DNA of 64,000 nt from assembly GCF_024347355.1 (NCBI RefSeq), contig NZ_AP025465.1:3348001-3412000 (forward strand), read 5' to 3'. Of the stretch, positions 26,711-35,599 are shown piece by piece. Made by a program: the position numbers and the translations under genes. Below the pieces are notes generated by a model that was given only the letters and a program-made list of their open reading frames with translations, was not told the origin of the DNA and searched no databases. Position 1 is the first letter of the stretch, and every line of letters starts with the position of its first letter. This DNA comes from Vibrio chagasii (lineage in GTDB: Bacteria > Pseudomonadota > Gammaproteobacteria > Enterobacterales > Vibrionaceae).

Positions 26711-26878
26711 ATGCGCCCAACAGCTGTCAGGTTCTCGCACACCAACCGTAGTGCGATGCGTCGTCGTAGTGGCTTTGTTGCTGCTCCAATGGCAAAGAAA
26801 TTGGCTCCTACAATGACTTTAGTTGAGAAGACTGCTTTATTAGCACCGACTACAACAAAAGTAATTAAAGCCGCTTAA
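26711..26878 (+). CDS. Tiny ORF, 55 residues, basic, unknown
   Basis: ATG 26711 to TAA 26878 gives 55 residues, starting MRPTAVRFSHTNRSAMRRR and ending TTTKVIKAA. It is strongly basic, with arginines in the first half and Ala/Thr/Lys in the second, and has no signal peptide or clear membrane segment. The stop codon abuts an intrinsic terminator (26880-26908), as expected for the last gene of a short transcript. The upstream TAGGTAA is at best a weak ribosome site; coupling to the preceding tiny ORF eight bases away is possible. No known family identified. Confidence 0.45.
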   Translation: MRPTAVRFSHTNRSAMRRRSGFVAAPMAKKLAPTMTLVEKTALLAPTTTKVIKAA

Positions 26879-26879
26879 C

Positions 26880-26908
26880 AAAAAGCGCAGTTTTTACTGC
26901 GCTTTTTT
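26880..26908 (+). terminator. Terminator after the tiny-ORF pair
   Basis: AAAAAGCGCAG and CTGCGCTTTTTT pair around a six-base loop with a T run. It begins one base after the second tiny ORF, and the next gene (yihD) starts 100 bases later, so it must serve the short upstream unit. Confidence 0.88.
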
Positions 26909-27008
26909 CTTGCCCGACATACTCTGGAAATGCGTTTACACATTGGTATTCCTTAACCGATTTGATACCTTAACCACAAATCATTATAAAATTTGTGGAG
27001 AATAATGT

Positions 27009-27272
27009 ATGAAGTGTCACCGCATAGAAGAACTGCTTGAACTGATGGAGCCAGAGTGGCAGAAAGATCAAGAGCTTAACTTATTAGAGTTCATCATTAA
27101 GCTGTCAAAAGAAGCAGGCTACGATGGCAAGCTTGCAGACCTGACTGATGATGTACTTATCTACCATCTGAAAATGCGCAACAGCGAAAAAGATGAAATG
27201 ATTCCTGGCCTTAAAAAAGACCAAGAAGACGATTTCAAAACCGCAATCCTAAAAGCGCGTGGCCTACTTTAA
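27009..27272 (+). CDS. yihD: YihD family protein (DUF1040)
   Basis: Small cytosolic protein of 87 residues, unknown role, similar in length and sequence to E. coli YihD (89). Start [17 protein letters not shown]; acidic helical composition; no signal. In E. coli yihD sits next to srkA and dsbA; here ccoG has been placed between yihD and srkA. It ends at its own terminator. Confidence 0.93.
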   Translation: MKCHRIEELLELMEPEWQKDQELNLLEFIIKLSKEAGYDGKLADLTDDVLIYHLKMRNSEKDEMIPGLKKDQEDDFKTAILKARGLL

Positions 27273-27323
27273 TCACCTCTGTGTGTTAAAACGCCATTGC
27301 GTTATAGATAAATAGCTCAATTT

Positions 27324-27352
27324 AAAAAAGCGACCACTCGGTCGCTTTTTTG
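27324..27352 (+). terminator. Terminator of yihD
   Basis: AAAAAAGCGACC and GGTCGCTTTTTT pair around a short loop with a T run, about 50 bases after the yihD stop. The 27273-27593 gap otherwise holds the ccoG promoter and leader. Confidence 0.88.
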
Positions 27353-27404
27353 TTTCTGTTCGCTATTTTTTCGTCACAACTGTTATGACTTTTGTTGTTA
27401 AAGG

Positions 27405-27446
27405 TTGATTGCGTTAAAGAAATGAGAACAAGATTGTCGCTATAAT
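27405..27446 (+). promoter_or_regulatory. ccoG promoter with candidate FNR site at -41.5
   Basis: TTGATTGCGTTAAA (27405-27418) has a perfect FNR left half-site and a 3-of-5 right half against TTGATNNNNATCAA. TATAAT lies at 27441-27446. Placing +1 at 27453 puts the centre of the box at -41.5, the exact spacing for class II FNR activation. No good -35 box is present, as is usual for such promoters. The leader to the ccoG start is then about 140 bases. Confidence 0.55.
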
Positions 27447-27593
27447 CGCCACCCATAAGGATCTTCTAAAATATAAGAGTGAGTGCTCTTTCAGCCTTGC
27501 ACCAAACTTAAGCTTAGATCCTCTAACATCATATTTTTAAAGCAATGTCGTCAATACTCTCGAAGAAGGGTATAGCCACCAAAAGGATAGTCC

Positions 27594-29012
27594 ATGAGTC
27601 AGGATAAAATCGATATCAAAGATGTGACTCCTAAAACCTTTAATCCTAAGACACATAAAGGTAATGGAGATCGATTTAACCCAAGTAACCGAATCTATGT
27701 TCGAGAAAGCAAAGGTAAATTCCAACAATTACGCCGCTACGGTGGTTGGTTCTTACTTTTACTTTTTGCGCTGATCCCATGGATTCCATTTGGTGAGCGA
27801 CAAGCAATCTTGCTCGATATTGGTAGCCAACAGTTCAACTTCTTTGGCACCACTCTATACCCGCAAGATCTGACCCTACTCGCAATCTTATTCATGATTG
27901 CCGCATTTGGCCTGTTCTTTATCACCACCTTTTTGGGCCGCGTATGGTGTGGCTACCTGTGCCCACAAACCGTGTGGACCTTCATGTACATCTGGTTCGA
28001 AGAGAAACTGGAAGGTGCTGCCAATAAGCGAAGAAAACAAGATTCCGGCAAACTGACCACCAATCTAATGGTCAGAAAAACCCTCAAACACATTGCGTGG
28101 TGGGCGATTGCGATTGCGACCGGTTTAACCTTTGTCGGTTACTTCATTCCAATCAAAGAGCTGGTGGTTGGCTTCTTTACCTTTAATTCATCGTTCTGGC
28201 CTGTGTTCTGGGTGCTGTTCTTTGCAGGCTGTACTTATGCCAACGCTGGTTGGATGCGTTCGATTGTGTGTCTGCACATGTGTCCTTATGCTCGCTTCCA
28301 ATCTGCGATGTTTGATAAAGACACCTTTATCGTAGGCTACGATAACAAGCGTGGTGAGAACCGTGGACCTCGTTCTCGCAAGGCGGATCCAAAAGCGCTT
28401 GGTCTTGGCGACTGTATTGACTGTAACTTGTGTGTGCAAGTGTGTCCGACGGGCATTGATATCCGTGACGGCCTGCAATACGAATGTATTAACTGTGGTG
28501 CGTGTATTGATGCTTGTGACAAGACCATGGAGCGTATGGGCTATGACAAAGGACTGATTAACTACACTACGGAGCATAGGCTTGAAGGACGATCGACTAA
28601 AGTAATGCGTCCTAAGTTATTGGGCTATGGTGCAATACTTGTTCTTATGCTTGGCTTGTTCTTTGTACAAATCGCTAGCGTCGACCCAGCAGGATTAAGC
28701 GTTCTGCGTGATAGAAACCAACTGTTCAGAGTCAACACTCAAGGGCTAGTTGAAAACACCTATACCCTCAAAGTGATCAATAAGACTCAACAAGAACAAG
28801 AGTACAAGCTCGAAGTCAACGGATTACCAGGTGCAATTTGGTACGGCAAGCAGACTGTGACGGTTGCTCCGGGCGAGGTTTTGAACCTACCTATCAGTCT
28901 AGGTGCCGATCCTGAGAAACTGAGCTCACCTGTTTCGACAATTCAGTTTATACTCTCGGATAATGAAGAGTTTACGATGGAAGTAGAAAGCCGCTTTATC
29001 AAGAAGCTCTGA
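27594..29012 (+). CDS. ccoG: Cytochrome c oxidase accessory protein CcoG (RdxA/FixG)
   Basis: Membrane iron-sulfur protein that reduces copper for assembly of the CuB centre of cbb3-type oxidase. The 472 residues have an N-terminal membrane part with about four helices, CGYLCPQTVW (about 118-127) and CLHMCPYARF (about 224-233), then a ferredoxin domain with CIDCNLCVQVCPTG and CINCGACIDAC (about 275-310), another helix near 340-360, and a C-terminal Ig-like FixG domain. The ccoNOPQ operon is not in the window. An FNR-type promoter fits a role at low oxygen. Its terminator overlaps the srkA leader. Confidence 0.97.
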   Translation: MSQDKIDIKDVTPKTFNPKTHKGNGDRFNPSNRIYVRESKGKFQQLRRYGGWFLLLLFALIPWIPFGERQAILLDIGSQQFNFFGTTLYPQDLTLLAILFMIAAFGLFFITTFLGRVWCGYLCPQTVWTFMYIWFEEKLEGAANKRRKQDSGKLTTNLMVRKTLKHIAWWAIAIATGLTFVGYFIPIKELVVGFFTFNSSFWPVFWVLFFAGCTYANAGWMRSIVCLHMCPYARFQSAMFDKDTFIVGYDNKRGENRGPRSRKADPKALGLGDCIDCNLCVQVCPTGIDIRDGLQYECINCGACIDACDKTMERMGYDKGLINYTTEHRLEGRSTKVMRPKLLGYGAILVLMLGLFFVQIASVDPAGLSVLRDRNQLFRVNTQGLVENTYTLKVINKTQQEQEYKLEVNGLPGAIWYGKQTVTVAPGEVLNLPISLGADPEKLSSPVSTIQFILSDNEEFTMEVESRFIKKL

Positions 29013-29051
29013 TACTAATCACACACGATTGGTATAACACCTAATAAATGG

Positions 29052-29077
29052 AAAAAGGCTCAGTAATGAGCCTTTTT
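29052..29077 (+). terminator. Terminator of ccoG, inside the srkA leader
   Basis: AAAAAGGCTCA and TGAGCCTTTTTT pair around GTAA, followed by TTTTTTATTATA. It ends seven bases before the srkA start codon, so srkA translation signals overlap it. Confidence 0.85.
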
Positions 29078-29083
29078 TATTAT

Positions 29084-30070
29084 ATGACGATGCAAGCCTT
29101 TAACTTTGATAACCTGACCCCCGACTTCATGTGGTACGCACTGGAGAGCATTGGGGTACGAGCTGAGTCCGGGCTCCTTGCTCTGAACAGCTACGAAAAC
29201 CGGGTCTATCAATTCACCGATGAAGACCGTAAACGCTACGTCGTTAAGTTTTATCGCCCTCAGCGCTGGAACAAAGCACAGATCCAAGAAGAACATGACT
29301 TCGCACTGGAGCTCATCGACCAAGAAATTCCCATCGCGCCTCCAATGCGTATCAATGGTGCTACCTTGCATGAGTATCAAGGCTACCTGTTCGCGCTATT
29401 TGAGAGCGTCGGTGGCAGACAGTATGAAGTGGATAATCTGGAGCAATTAGAAGGCGTTGGCCGTTTCCTTGGCAGAATTCATAAGGCGAGTGCAGCGAAA
29501 ACCTTTCAGCATCGTCCGACGATCAGCCTAAATGAATATCTGCATCAACCACGTAAGATATTAGAAAACTCTCAGTTTATCCCGATGCATCTAGAGAGCG
29601 CCTTCTTTAACGACATCGACTTGCTGATCAAAGAGTTAGAGAGTCAATGGCCGAACAACGTTGAGAACATCCGCCTGCATGGTGATTGCCACCCAGGTAA
29701 TATCTTATGGCGCGATGGACCAATGTTCGTCGATCTCGATGATGCACGTAACGGCCCAGCCGTCCAAGACCTATGGATGCTGCTCAATGGTGAACGCCAA
29801 GATAAGCTGATGCAACTGGATATTCTGCTAGAGAATTACCAAGAGTTTTGCGATTTTAATAGCTCACAACTGAAACTAATTGAGCCCCTGCGCGGTCTAC
29901 GTATGGTGCATTACATGGCATGGTTAGCTAAGCGATGGGACGACCCAGCGTTTCCGTTGGCCTTCCCATGGTTCAATGACCCTAAATATTGGGAGCAACA
30001 AGTACTTGCTTGTAAAGAACAAATTGCTACCCTGCAAGAGCCACCACTTTCGTTAATGCCTCAGTGGTAA
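29084..30070 (+). CDS. srkA: Stress response kinase A (YihE/RdoA)
   Basis: Serine/threonine kinase of the APH/choline-kinase fold, which in E. coli counters MazF-linked death and is a Cpx target. I chose ATG 29084 (MTMQAFNFDNLTPD): it aligns with the E. coli start and gives exactly 328 residues; upstream in-frame starts fall in the ccoG terminator. Seen: ENRVYQF (near 38-44), YVVKFYRPQRWN (about 54-65), the catalytic loop LHGDCHPGNILW (about 201-212) and VDLDDARNGP (about 218-227) with the metal-binding Asp. It lies 55 bases before dsbA, as in E. coli. Confidence 0.96.
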   Translation: MTMQAFNFDNLTPDFMWYALESIGVRAESGLLALNSYENRVYQFTDEDRKRYVVKFYRPQRWNKAQIQEEHDFALELIDQEIPIAPPMRINGATLHEYQGYLFALFESVGGRQYEVDNLEQLEGVGRFLGRIHKASAAKTFQHRPTISLNEYLHQPRKILENSQFIPMHLESAFFNDIDLLIKELESQWPNNVENIRLHGDCHPGNILWRDGPMFVDLDDARNGPAVQDLWMLLNGERQDKLMQLDILLENYQEFCDFNSSQLKLIEPLRGLRMVHYMAWLAKRWDDPAFPLAFPWFNDPKYWEQQVLACKEQIATLQEPPLSLMPQW

Positions 30071-30125
30071 CCGCAATCGCAACATATAACTAGATAAAAA
30101 TTCAAACATAATGGAGATTGAATAA

Positions 30126-30725
30126 ATGAAAAAGCTATTCGCATTTTTCTCATTGATCATGTTGAGCCTGTCAGCTCACGCTGCGAAATTTAACGAAGGT
30201 GAGCACTATAAAGTTCTTGATCTAAAAGCATCAAAGAAACCTATGGTAACTGAATTCTTCTCGTTCTACTGCCCACACTGTAATAGCTTTGAACCTATCA
30301 TCCAGCAGCTAAAACAGCAGTTACCGAAAGACGCTACGCTGCAGAAAAACCATGTTTCATTCATGGGTGGCAAGATGGGCCTGCCAATGAGCAAAGCTTA
30401 CGCGACTATGATTGCACTAAAAGTCGAAGACAAAATGGTACCAGTGATGTTTAACCGCATTCACAATATGCGCAAGCCACCACGCGATGAAGCAGAACTG
30501 CGTCAAATCTTTATAGATGAAGGGATTGATGCGAAGAAGTTTGATGCGGCTTACAACGGCTTTGCAGTAGATTCCATGGTTCGTCGCTTTGATAAAGCAT
30601 TCAAAGATAGCGGCCTTTCTGGTGTTCCTGCCGTTATAGTAAATAATCGTTACCTAGTAGAAGCACAAGGCATCAACGGCCTAGATGAATACTTCGAATT
30701 GGTTAACTTCTTACTGAAAAAGTAA
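30126..30725 (+). CDS. dsbA: Thiol:disulfide interchange protein DsbA
   Basis: Periplasmic oxidant that introduces disulfide bonds into secreted proteins. The 199 residues begin with a signal peptide ([19 protein letters not shown]), then a thioredoxin fold with the active site CPHC at 49-52 and the cis-proline in SGVPAVIV (about 164-171), interrupted by the helical insert. Start ATG 30126 follows GGAGATTG. Located after srkA as in E. coli. In Vibrio it is needed for folding of many secreted proteins and pili. Confidence 0.98.
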   Translation: MKKLFAFFSLIMLSLSAHAAKFNEGEHYKVLDLKASKKPMVTEFFSFYCPHCNSFEPIIQQLKQQLPKDATLQKNHVSFMGGKMGLPMSKAYATMIALKVEDKMVPVMFNRIHNMRKPPRDEAELRQIFIDEGIDAKKFDAAYNGFAVDSMVRRFDKAFKDSGLSGVPAVIVNNRYLVEAQGINGLDEYFELVNFLLKK

Positions 30726-30742
30726 AAAATCAAAATCCAAAT

Positions 30743-30768
30743 TAAGGAAGCTTTGGCTTCCTTTTTTG
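30743..30768 (+). terminator. Terminator of dsbA
   Basis: AAGGAAGC and GCTTCCTT pair around TTTG with a T run, 20 bases after the dsbA stop. Confidence 0.88.
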
Positions 30769-30935
30769 CACCAGGCACTTTTTAGTTATCTCTCACAAAA
30801 ATATTGTTTGGGGACACGGTTCAGTCAAAACTTATAAGACACACGATAAAGTGAACTTTTAAGCGTTATTGTTTTCTACAGCTTTTTATCAATATCGATT
30901 TATTGCTACCAATCACTGGGGCAAGGAGCCTCTGA

Positions 30936-31889
30936 ATGAAAATCAAATATACATTATTAGCGCTTAGTGTTGCCGCTGCGCCCGCATTTGCCAAGCTTGC
31001 TGATGAGCAAGGCTTCAGTGGTGAAATCTCTATCAACACAGGTGTCACATCTTCGACCTCAAACTTTAATACCGACGCTGACAGTAAGATCTCCTCAACC
31101 AATCAAAAAGCTTCGTCTGATAGCTCATTTTTAGTTTCACCTCTCGGCCACATTGCTTATACCTTTGGTGAAACGCTAAACCATCAGGTTTATACTGGTA
31201 CTGCACGTGATGACGTGGCAACGGGTACTGTAGTGCTTGAGTTAGGTTATAAATACCAGCTTAATTCTGGCATGGTGATTGACGCATCCATTCTGCCGAC
31301 GATAATGTCTGGTGAAACTTGGGCTGATCCATACAACACGAGCTCATCTCGCAGTAAAACCGATGAAACCGGAAATGCGTTCCGCCTAAAACTAGAGAGT
31401 ATTGCTGGCTCTGCGTTCTCACTGGATATGGCTTATGCGACCAAAGATGTGAAAAGCGATTTAGTTGAAGACGCGCTAAAACGCGATGCCGATACCTTCT
31501 ACATAAAAGGTCAGTATCGCCAACCTATCAGCAGCACCATGATGTTAGTGCCGTCTTTAATTTATCAATCCAGTGACGCAGAAGGCGATGCGGCATCGTT
31601 CGAACAGTTCGGTGGTGAGGTTAGCTTGTTTGGTGGTATGGGTCGTCACCAATACGCACTAACAGCGGGTTACAATCAGCGCTCTTACGATGCAAGCAGC
31701 ATGACTTTCCAAAAGAAGCGCAGTGATGACAACATCAACCTATTCGCCGCATATGAATATGATCAATTCATGGATTGGGAAAACTGGTCGTTCGTCTCCC
31801 TTGCAGGTTACGGCACAAGCGACTCGAACATTACCTTCTATGATGAGTCTCAATACATCGTTTCAGTTGGCTTGAACTACAAGTTCTAA
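30936..31889 (+). CDS. DUF2860 outer-membrane beta-barrel protein
   Basis: Member of a Vibrio-type family (DUF2860) with no assigned role. The 317 residues begin with a signal peptide (MKIKYTLLALSVAAAPAFA). After a Ser/Thr-rich stretch (about 33-65) the protein alternates short hydrophobic and polar strands and ends in NYKF, the terminal aromatic residue typical of BAM-assembled barrels. I therefore expect an outer-membrane porin-like protein. Monocistronic: it has its own leader of about 170 bases and its own terminator. Confidence 0.87.
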   Translation: MKIKYTLLALSVAAAPAFAKLADEQGFSGEISINTGVTSSTSNFNTDADSKISSTNQKASSDSSFLVSPLGHIAYTFGETLNHQVYTGTARDDVATGTVVLELGYKYQLNSGMVIDASILPTIMSGETWADPYNTSSSRSKTDETGNAFRLKLESIAGSAFSLDMAYATKDVKSDLVEDALKRDADTFYIKGQYRQPISSTMMLVPSLIYQSSDAEGDAASFEQFGGEVSLFGGMGRHQYALTAGYNQRSYDASSMTFQKKRSDDNINLFAAYEYDQFMDWENWSFVSLAGYGTSDSNITFYDESQYIVSVGLNYKF

Positions 31890-31919
31890 TCCAACCAACA
31901 CAGATAAACTATCAAACCA

Positions 31920-31946
31920 AAGCCTGCATCTATGCAGGCTTTTTTC
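31920..31946 (+). terminator. Terminator of the DUF2860 gene
   Basis: AAGCCTGCAT and ATGCAGGCTT pair around CT, with TTTTTT. Also lies past the end of convergent comM, but the T tail on that side is weak. Confidence 0.85.
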
Positions 31947-31955
31947 TGCTTTTCA

Positions 31956-33479
31956 CTACACAGCTTGTGCCGTAAGTTGCTTCAACAACCTATCCATCGC
32001 GCGGTAACCAAGTGCTTCCGATAAGTGTTTCTTTTCTATCTGTTCATGACCGTCCAAATCAGCGATGGTGCGTGCGACCTTGATGATTCGGTGATAGGCA
32101 CGAATCGACAACCCTAAACGATGCAGCGCTGTCTCGAGAAACTCCGCATCTTCGCGTCGCAGTGGACAGTACTTTTCAATTTCTCGACTACCGAGCAGTG
32201 CATTCGATTTATGGTTCCTAGACAACATGGTTTGACGAGCCTGTTTAACCCTTTGCTTCACGACTTGGGTGGTTTCGCCGCGATCACCACCTTCAGCGAG
32301 CGTTCCTTTAGGCAGAAGTGGGATCTCTAGAGACATATCAAACCGATCAAGCAACGGACCTGATAGCCGATTGAGGTAGCGCAATATAATCTGCGGGTTA
32401 GCGCGTGCTTGATTACCCTCATAGTAACCAGTCGGGCTAGGGTTCAATGCTCCGATTAATTGGAAGCGCGCAGGAAAGCGAGTTTTGCCTGCCACCCGCG
32501 AGATTATGATTTCACCCGACTCCAGTGGTTCTCGCAATGAATCGAGCACCTTGCGCTCAAACTCGGGCATCTCATCAAGAAACAGTAGGCCATTATGCGC
32601 CAAAGAGATCTCGCCGGGCCGAGGTACAGAGCCACCACCTACCAGTGCCGCCATTGAACTCGAATGATGTGGAGCACGAAAAGGACGTTGCTTCCAGTTG
32701 TACTGATTAATCTCTTGTTGAGTCAAAGAGGCGACCGATGCCGTTTCCATCGCTTCGTCATCACTCATGTCAGGTAACAAATCACGCAGACGAGACGCCA
32801 ACATGGTCTTGCCCGTTCCGGGAGGCCCGAGAAAAAGTAAGTTATGGTTACCCGCCGCTGCTATCTCCAACGCTCGCTTACCTTGTTGTTGACCAATGAT
32901 GTCTTGCAAGTCGCGAAGCTCAGATACATCGACTTGATGTTGCTCAGTGCGATACAACCCCAATTGAGCCTGTCCACAAATATCCGCACAAACTTCTAAC
33001 AGGGTTTGAGCCGACTTATGGGCCCCCTTACCCACTAGGGCCGCCTGATCGCCATTGTGATGCGGTACAACCAAACAGCGCTCGACACTGTCCGCAGCCA
33101 ATGTCGCTGGTAGTACTCCTTTCACTGAACGCAGCTCTCCAGACAGTGCCAACTCACCAATAAATTCATGCTGCGCTATTTTTGATGTGGGTAACTGATC
33201 AGAGGCGACCAAAATCCCAAGCGCGATTGGCAAATCAAAACGACCTCCCTCTTTGGGCAAATCCGCAGGAGCAAGGTTGACCGTGATTCTTTTCGATGGA
33301 AACTCAAAGCGAGAATTAATGATGGCACTTCTGACTCTATCCTTGGACTCTTTAACCGTTGTCTCAGGTAAGCCCACCAGCGTGAAACCGGGCATTCCGT
33401 TACTAATATGCACCTCAACCGTCACTTCTGGCGCCTCAACCCCCACACTAGCCCGACTATGAATTATCGCGAGTCCCAT
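31956..33479 (-). CDS. comM: ComM/YifB, Mg-chelatase-like AAA+ ATPase
   Basis: Hexameric helicase that drives branch migration when transforming DNA is integrated; in V. cholerae it is needed for efficient natural transformation. With the start at ATG 33479 (MGLAIIHSRASVGV) there are 507 residues, as in E. coli YifB; the open frame upstream to 33536 is not conserved. Domains: N-terminal ChlI-like fold (about 20-170), Walker A GPPGTGKT (about 219-226), Walker B LLFLDEMPEF (about 299-308), and a C-terminal Mg-chelatase lid. Divergent from the ilv leader. Confidence 0.96.
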   Translation of the reverse strand: MGLAIIHSRASVGVEAPEVTVEVHISNGMPGFTLVGLPETTVKESKDRVRSAIINSRFEFPSKRITVNLAPADLPKEGGRFDLPIALGILVASDQLPTSKIAQHEFIGELALSGELRSVKGVLPATLAADSVERCLVVPHHNGDQAALVGKGAHKSAQTLLEVCADICGQAQLGLYRTEQHQVDVSELRDLQDIIGQQQGKRALEIAAAGNHNLLFLGPPGTGKTMLASRLRDLLPDMSDDEAMETASVASLTQQEINQYNWKQRPFRAPHHSSSMAALVGGGSVPRPGEISLAHNGLLFLDEMPEFERKVLDSLREPLESGEIIISRVAGKTRFPARFQLIGALNPSPTGYYEGNQARANPQIILRYLNRLSGPLLDRFDMSLEIPLLPKGTLAEGGDRGETTQVVKQRVKQARQTMLSRNHKSNALLGSREIEKYCPLRREDAEFLETALHRLGLSIRAYHRIIKVARTIADLDGHEQIEKKHLSEALGYRAMDRLLKQLTAQAV

Positions 33480-33590
33480 AAGTTTCCTTTCTCTTTGATT
33501 TAAAAGTATTCGCTCTGGATATTCGTTGCGCACCAAAGCAATAAGATTGTTATATAGCTTGGTGGAATGGTGTTTTAATGTGAAAAAAGA

Positions 33591-33631
33591 ATGACATTTT
33601 CCTTGTCATGCGACAGATTTGTGTGATAACA
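33591..33631 (+). promoter_or_regulatory. Promoter of the ilv operon with an overlapping inverted repeat
   Basis: TTGTCA (33603) and GATAAC/ATAACA (33625-33631) at 16-17 bases give a plausible sigma-70 promoter about 45 bases before the leader peptide. ATGACA-7-TGTCAT (33591-33609) is a perfect inverted repeat across the -35, possibly an operator. The regulator is not evident. Confidence 0.55.
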
Positions 33632-33682
33632 CTAGAGATGTAGACATTTACTGAACAGAATAAACAAGAAAACTCGAATTAT

Positions 33683-33772
33683 ATGAACTTTAACGCTCGC
33701 ATTTACGCACTGATTAACCTGATTATCGTAGTCATTATTGAGACTGCGCGGGGGCGAGTGGGAAAAAAGTAA
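33683..33772 (+). CDS. ilvL: ilv leader peptide IlvL
   Basis: Twenty-nine-residue ORF (MNFNARIYALINLIIVVIIE at its N-terminus) with nine Leu/Ile/Val codons in ten, the classic sensor of charged branched-chain tRNAs. Starved ribosomes stall on it. It ends eight bases before the attenuator, and GCGGGGGC within it (33748-33755) can pair with the CCCCCGC of the terminator as antiterminator. It is too short for usual gene callers. Confidence 0.92.
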   Translation: MNFNARIYALINLIIVVIIETARGRVGKK

Positions 33773-33779
33773 CCACGAA

Positions 33780-33823
33780 TTAGAAAAAACCCCCGCACTG
33801 ACAAGTCCGGGGGTTTTTTCTAA
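33780..33823 (+). terminator. ilv attenuator
   Basis: TTAGAAAAAACCCCCG pairs perfectly with CGGGGGTTTTTTCTAA over sixteen bases. The right arm supplies the T run. It ends transcription 128 bases before ilvG unless the ribosome stalls on IlvL. The rest of 33824-33951 holds the ilvG leader and no gene. Confidence 0.93.
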
Positions 33824-33951
33824 TTTATAGGTTCGAATTTTATATTTTTGAACATTTTCGGCTTTGCCGATTTACAGGAAGAATGGGAGCACAAGATGTG
33901 CAGAGACAAAGGAAAAAGTTACCAAAATAAAGGTAATACGGGAGAATTCCG

Positions 33952-35598
33952 ATGAAAGGCGCAGAACTAGTTGTATCCGCACTAAAGCAGCAAGGAATTG
34001 AGACCGTATTTGGCTACCCAGGCGGTGCCATCATGCCAATCTACGATGCACTTTATGACGGCGGAGTTGAGCACATCTTATGTCGCCATGAGCAAGGCGC
34101 GGCCATGGCTGCGATCGGTATGGCTCGTGCAACACAAGATGTGGCAGTATGTATGGCAACCTCAGGTCCAGGTGCTACTAACTTAGTAACAGGCCTAGCC
34201 GATGCCTTTATGGACTCTATTCCACTGGTCGCTATCACAGGTCAGGTAGCAAGTTCCCACATCGGTACCGATGCATTCCAAGAGATGGATGTGATTGGTA
34301 TGTCTCTATCATGTACTAAACACAGCTACCTAGTTACCGACATTGAAGAGCTAGCTCCAACACTAGCCGAAGCGTTTGTGGTCGCGAAATCGGGCCGACC
34401 TGGCCCAGTTATCGTTGATATCGCCAAAGATGTTCAACTGGCTGAAGCTCCGGTAACCACTCTTCCTGAATTTACTCCCCCTGCAATTCCGGTAGCAACG
34501 ACTGATGCTATTGAGCAGGCGCAGCACTTCTTATCTCAAGCTACCCGCCCTGTTTTATACGTAGGTGGTGGCGTTCAATTAGCAAAAGCGACCGATGCCG
34601 TTCGCGAGTTTTTGCGCCTTAACCCAATGCCAGCAGTTAGCACATTGAAAGGCTTAGGTACTATTGAGCGTGACGACCCGCACTACCTTGGTATGCTTGG
34701 TATGCACGGCACCAAAGCCGCTAACCTAGTGGTTCAAGAGAGTGACTTACTGATCGTTGTTGGTGCTCGTTTTGATGACCGAGTAACTGGCAAGCTTGAT
34801 ACCTTTGCACCACACGCGAAAGTTATCCATATCGACATCGATGCGGCTGAGTTCAGTAAACTGCGTCTTGCCGATGCGCCAATTCGTGGCGACATCAACA
34901 AGATCATGCCTCAACTTGAATTGAGCCAAGACATCTCCTCTTGGGTTCATCACTCAGAAGGCCTACGCAGCTCATTCAAGTGGCGCTATGACCACCCAGG
35001 CGATCTGATCTTTGCTCCACTGCTGTTAAAGCAACTGTCAGACATGATGCCTGCAAGCTCTATCGTTTCAACCGATGTGGGCCAACACCAGATGTGGGCT
35101 GCACAGCATATTCAACCTCGCGATCCACAAAACTTCATCACCTCTGCTGGTCTAGGCACTATGGGCTTTGGTTTACCAGCCGCGATGGGTGCTTCGGTTG
35201 GCCGTCCTGATGACCAATCTATTCTTATCTCTGGTGATGGCTCGTTCATGATGAACGTGCAAGAGCTGGGTACGCTAAAACGCCGCCAAATCCCAGTGAA
35301 GATGGTACTGCTAAACAACTCTCGCTTGGGCATGGTTCGCCAATGGCAATCGCTGTTCTTTGATGGTCGCCACAGTGAAACCATCTTAGATGACAACCCT
35401 GACTTCGTGATGTTAGCGAAAGCCTTCGATATCCCGGGCAAAACCATCACTCGTAAAGAAGAAGTAGAGCCCGCTCTAAAAGAGATGTTAGAGAGCAAGA
35501 CGGCTTACCTACTTCATGTTCTTATCGATGAAGAAGAGAACGTATGGCCACTAGTACCGCCAGGTGCTTCAAACAGTGATATGTTGGAGAACACATAA
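33952..35598 (+). CDS. ilvG: Acetolactate synthase II large subunit
   Basis: ThDP enzyme that condenses two pyruvates, or pyruvate and 2-ketobutyrate, in Val/Leu/Ile synthesis. The 548 residues match IlvG (E. coli 548 when intact). Visible: [14 protein letters not shown] (about 21-34), the cofactor glutamate in HEQGAAMAA (about 47-55), and the ThDP-Mg motif [14 protein letters not shown] with downstream [12 protein letters not shown]. Unlike the frameshifted E. coli K-12 copy, it is intact. ATG 33952 follows GGGAGAAT. It is the first structural gene of ilvGMEDA, under attenuation, with ilvM one base after the stop. Confidence 0.98.
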   Translation: MKGAELVVSALKQQGIETVFGYPGGAIMPIYDALYDGGVEHILCRHEQGAAMAAIGMARATQDVAVCMATSGPGATNLVTGLADAFMDSIPLVAITGQVASSHIGTDAFQEMDVIGMSLSCTKHSYLVTDIEELAPTLAEAFVVAKSGRPGPVIVDIAKDVQLAEAPVTTLPEFTPPAIPVATTDAIEQAQHFLSQATRPVLYVGGGVQLAKATDAVREFLRLNPMPAVSTLKGLGTIERDDPHYLGMLGMHGTKAANLVVQESDLLIVVGARFDDRVTGKLDTFAPHAKVIHIDIDAAEFSKLRLADAPIRGDINKIMPQLELSQDISSWVHHSEGLRSSFKWRYDHPGDLIFAPLLLKQLSDMMPASSIVSTDVGQHQMWAAQHIQPRDPQNFITSAGLGTMGFGLPAAMGASVGRPDDQSILISGDGSFMMNVQELGTLKRRQIPVKMVLLNNSRLGMVRQWQSLFFDGRHSETILDDNPDFVMLAKAFDIPGKTITRKEEVEPALKEMLESKTAYLLHVLIDEEENVWPLVPPGASNSDMLENT

Positions 35599-35599
35599 C

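Noticed and set aside
28188..28577. 129-codon minus-strand frame
   Set aside because: Antisense to the ferredoxin domain of ccoG; composition reflects the opposite strand.
30800..30840. GGGGACACGG motif resembling ends of some REP-type elements
   Set aside because: Single copy with no partner repeat or transposase nearby.
35112..35498. 128-codon minus-strand frame
   Set aside because: Antisense shadow of ilvG.
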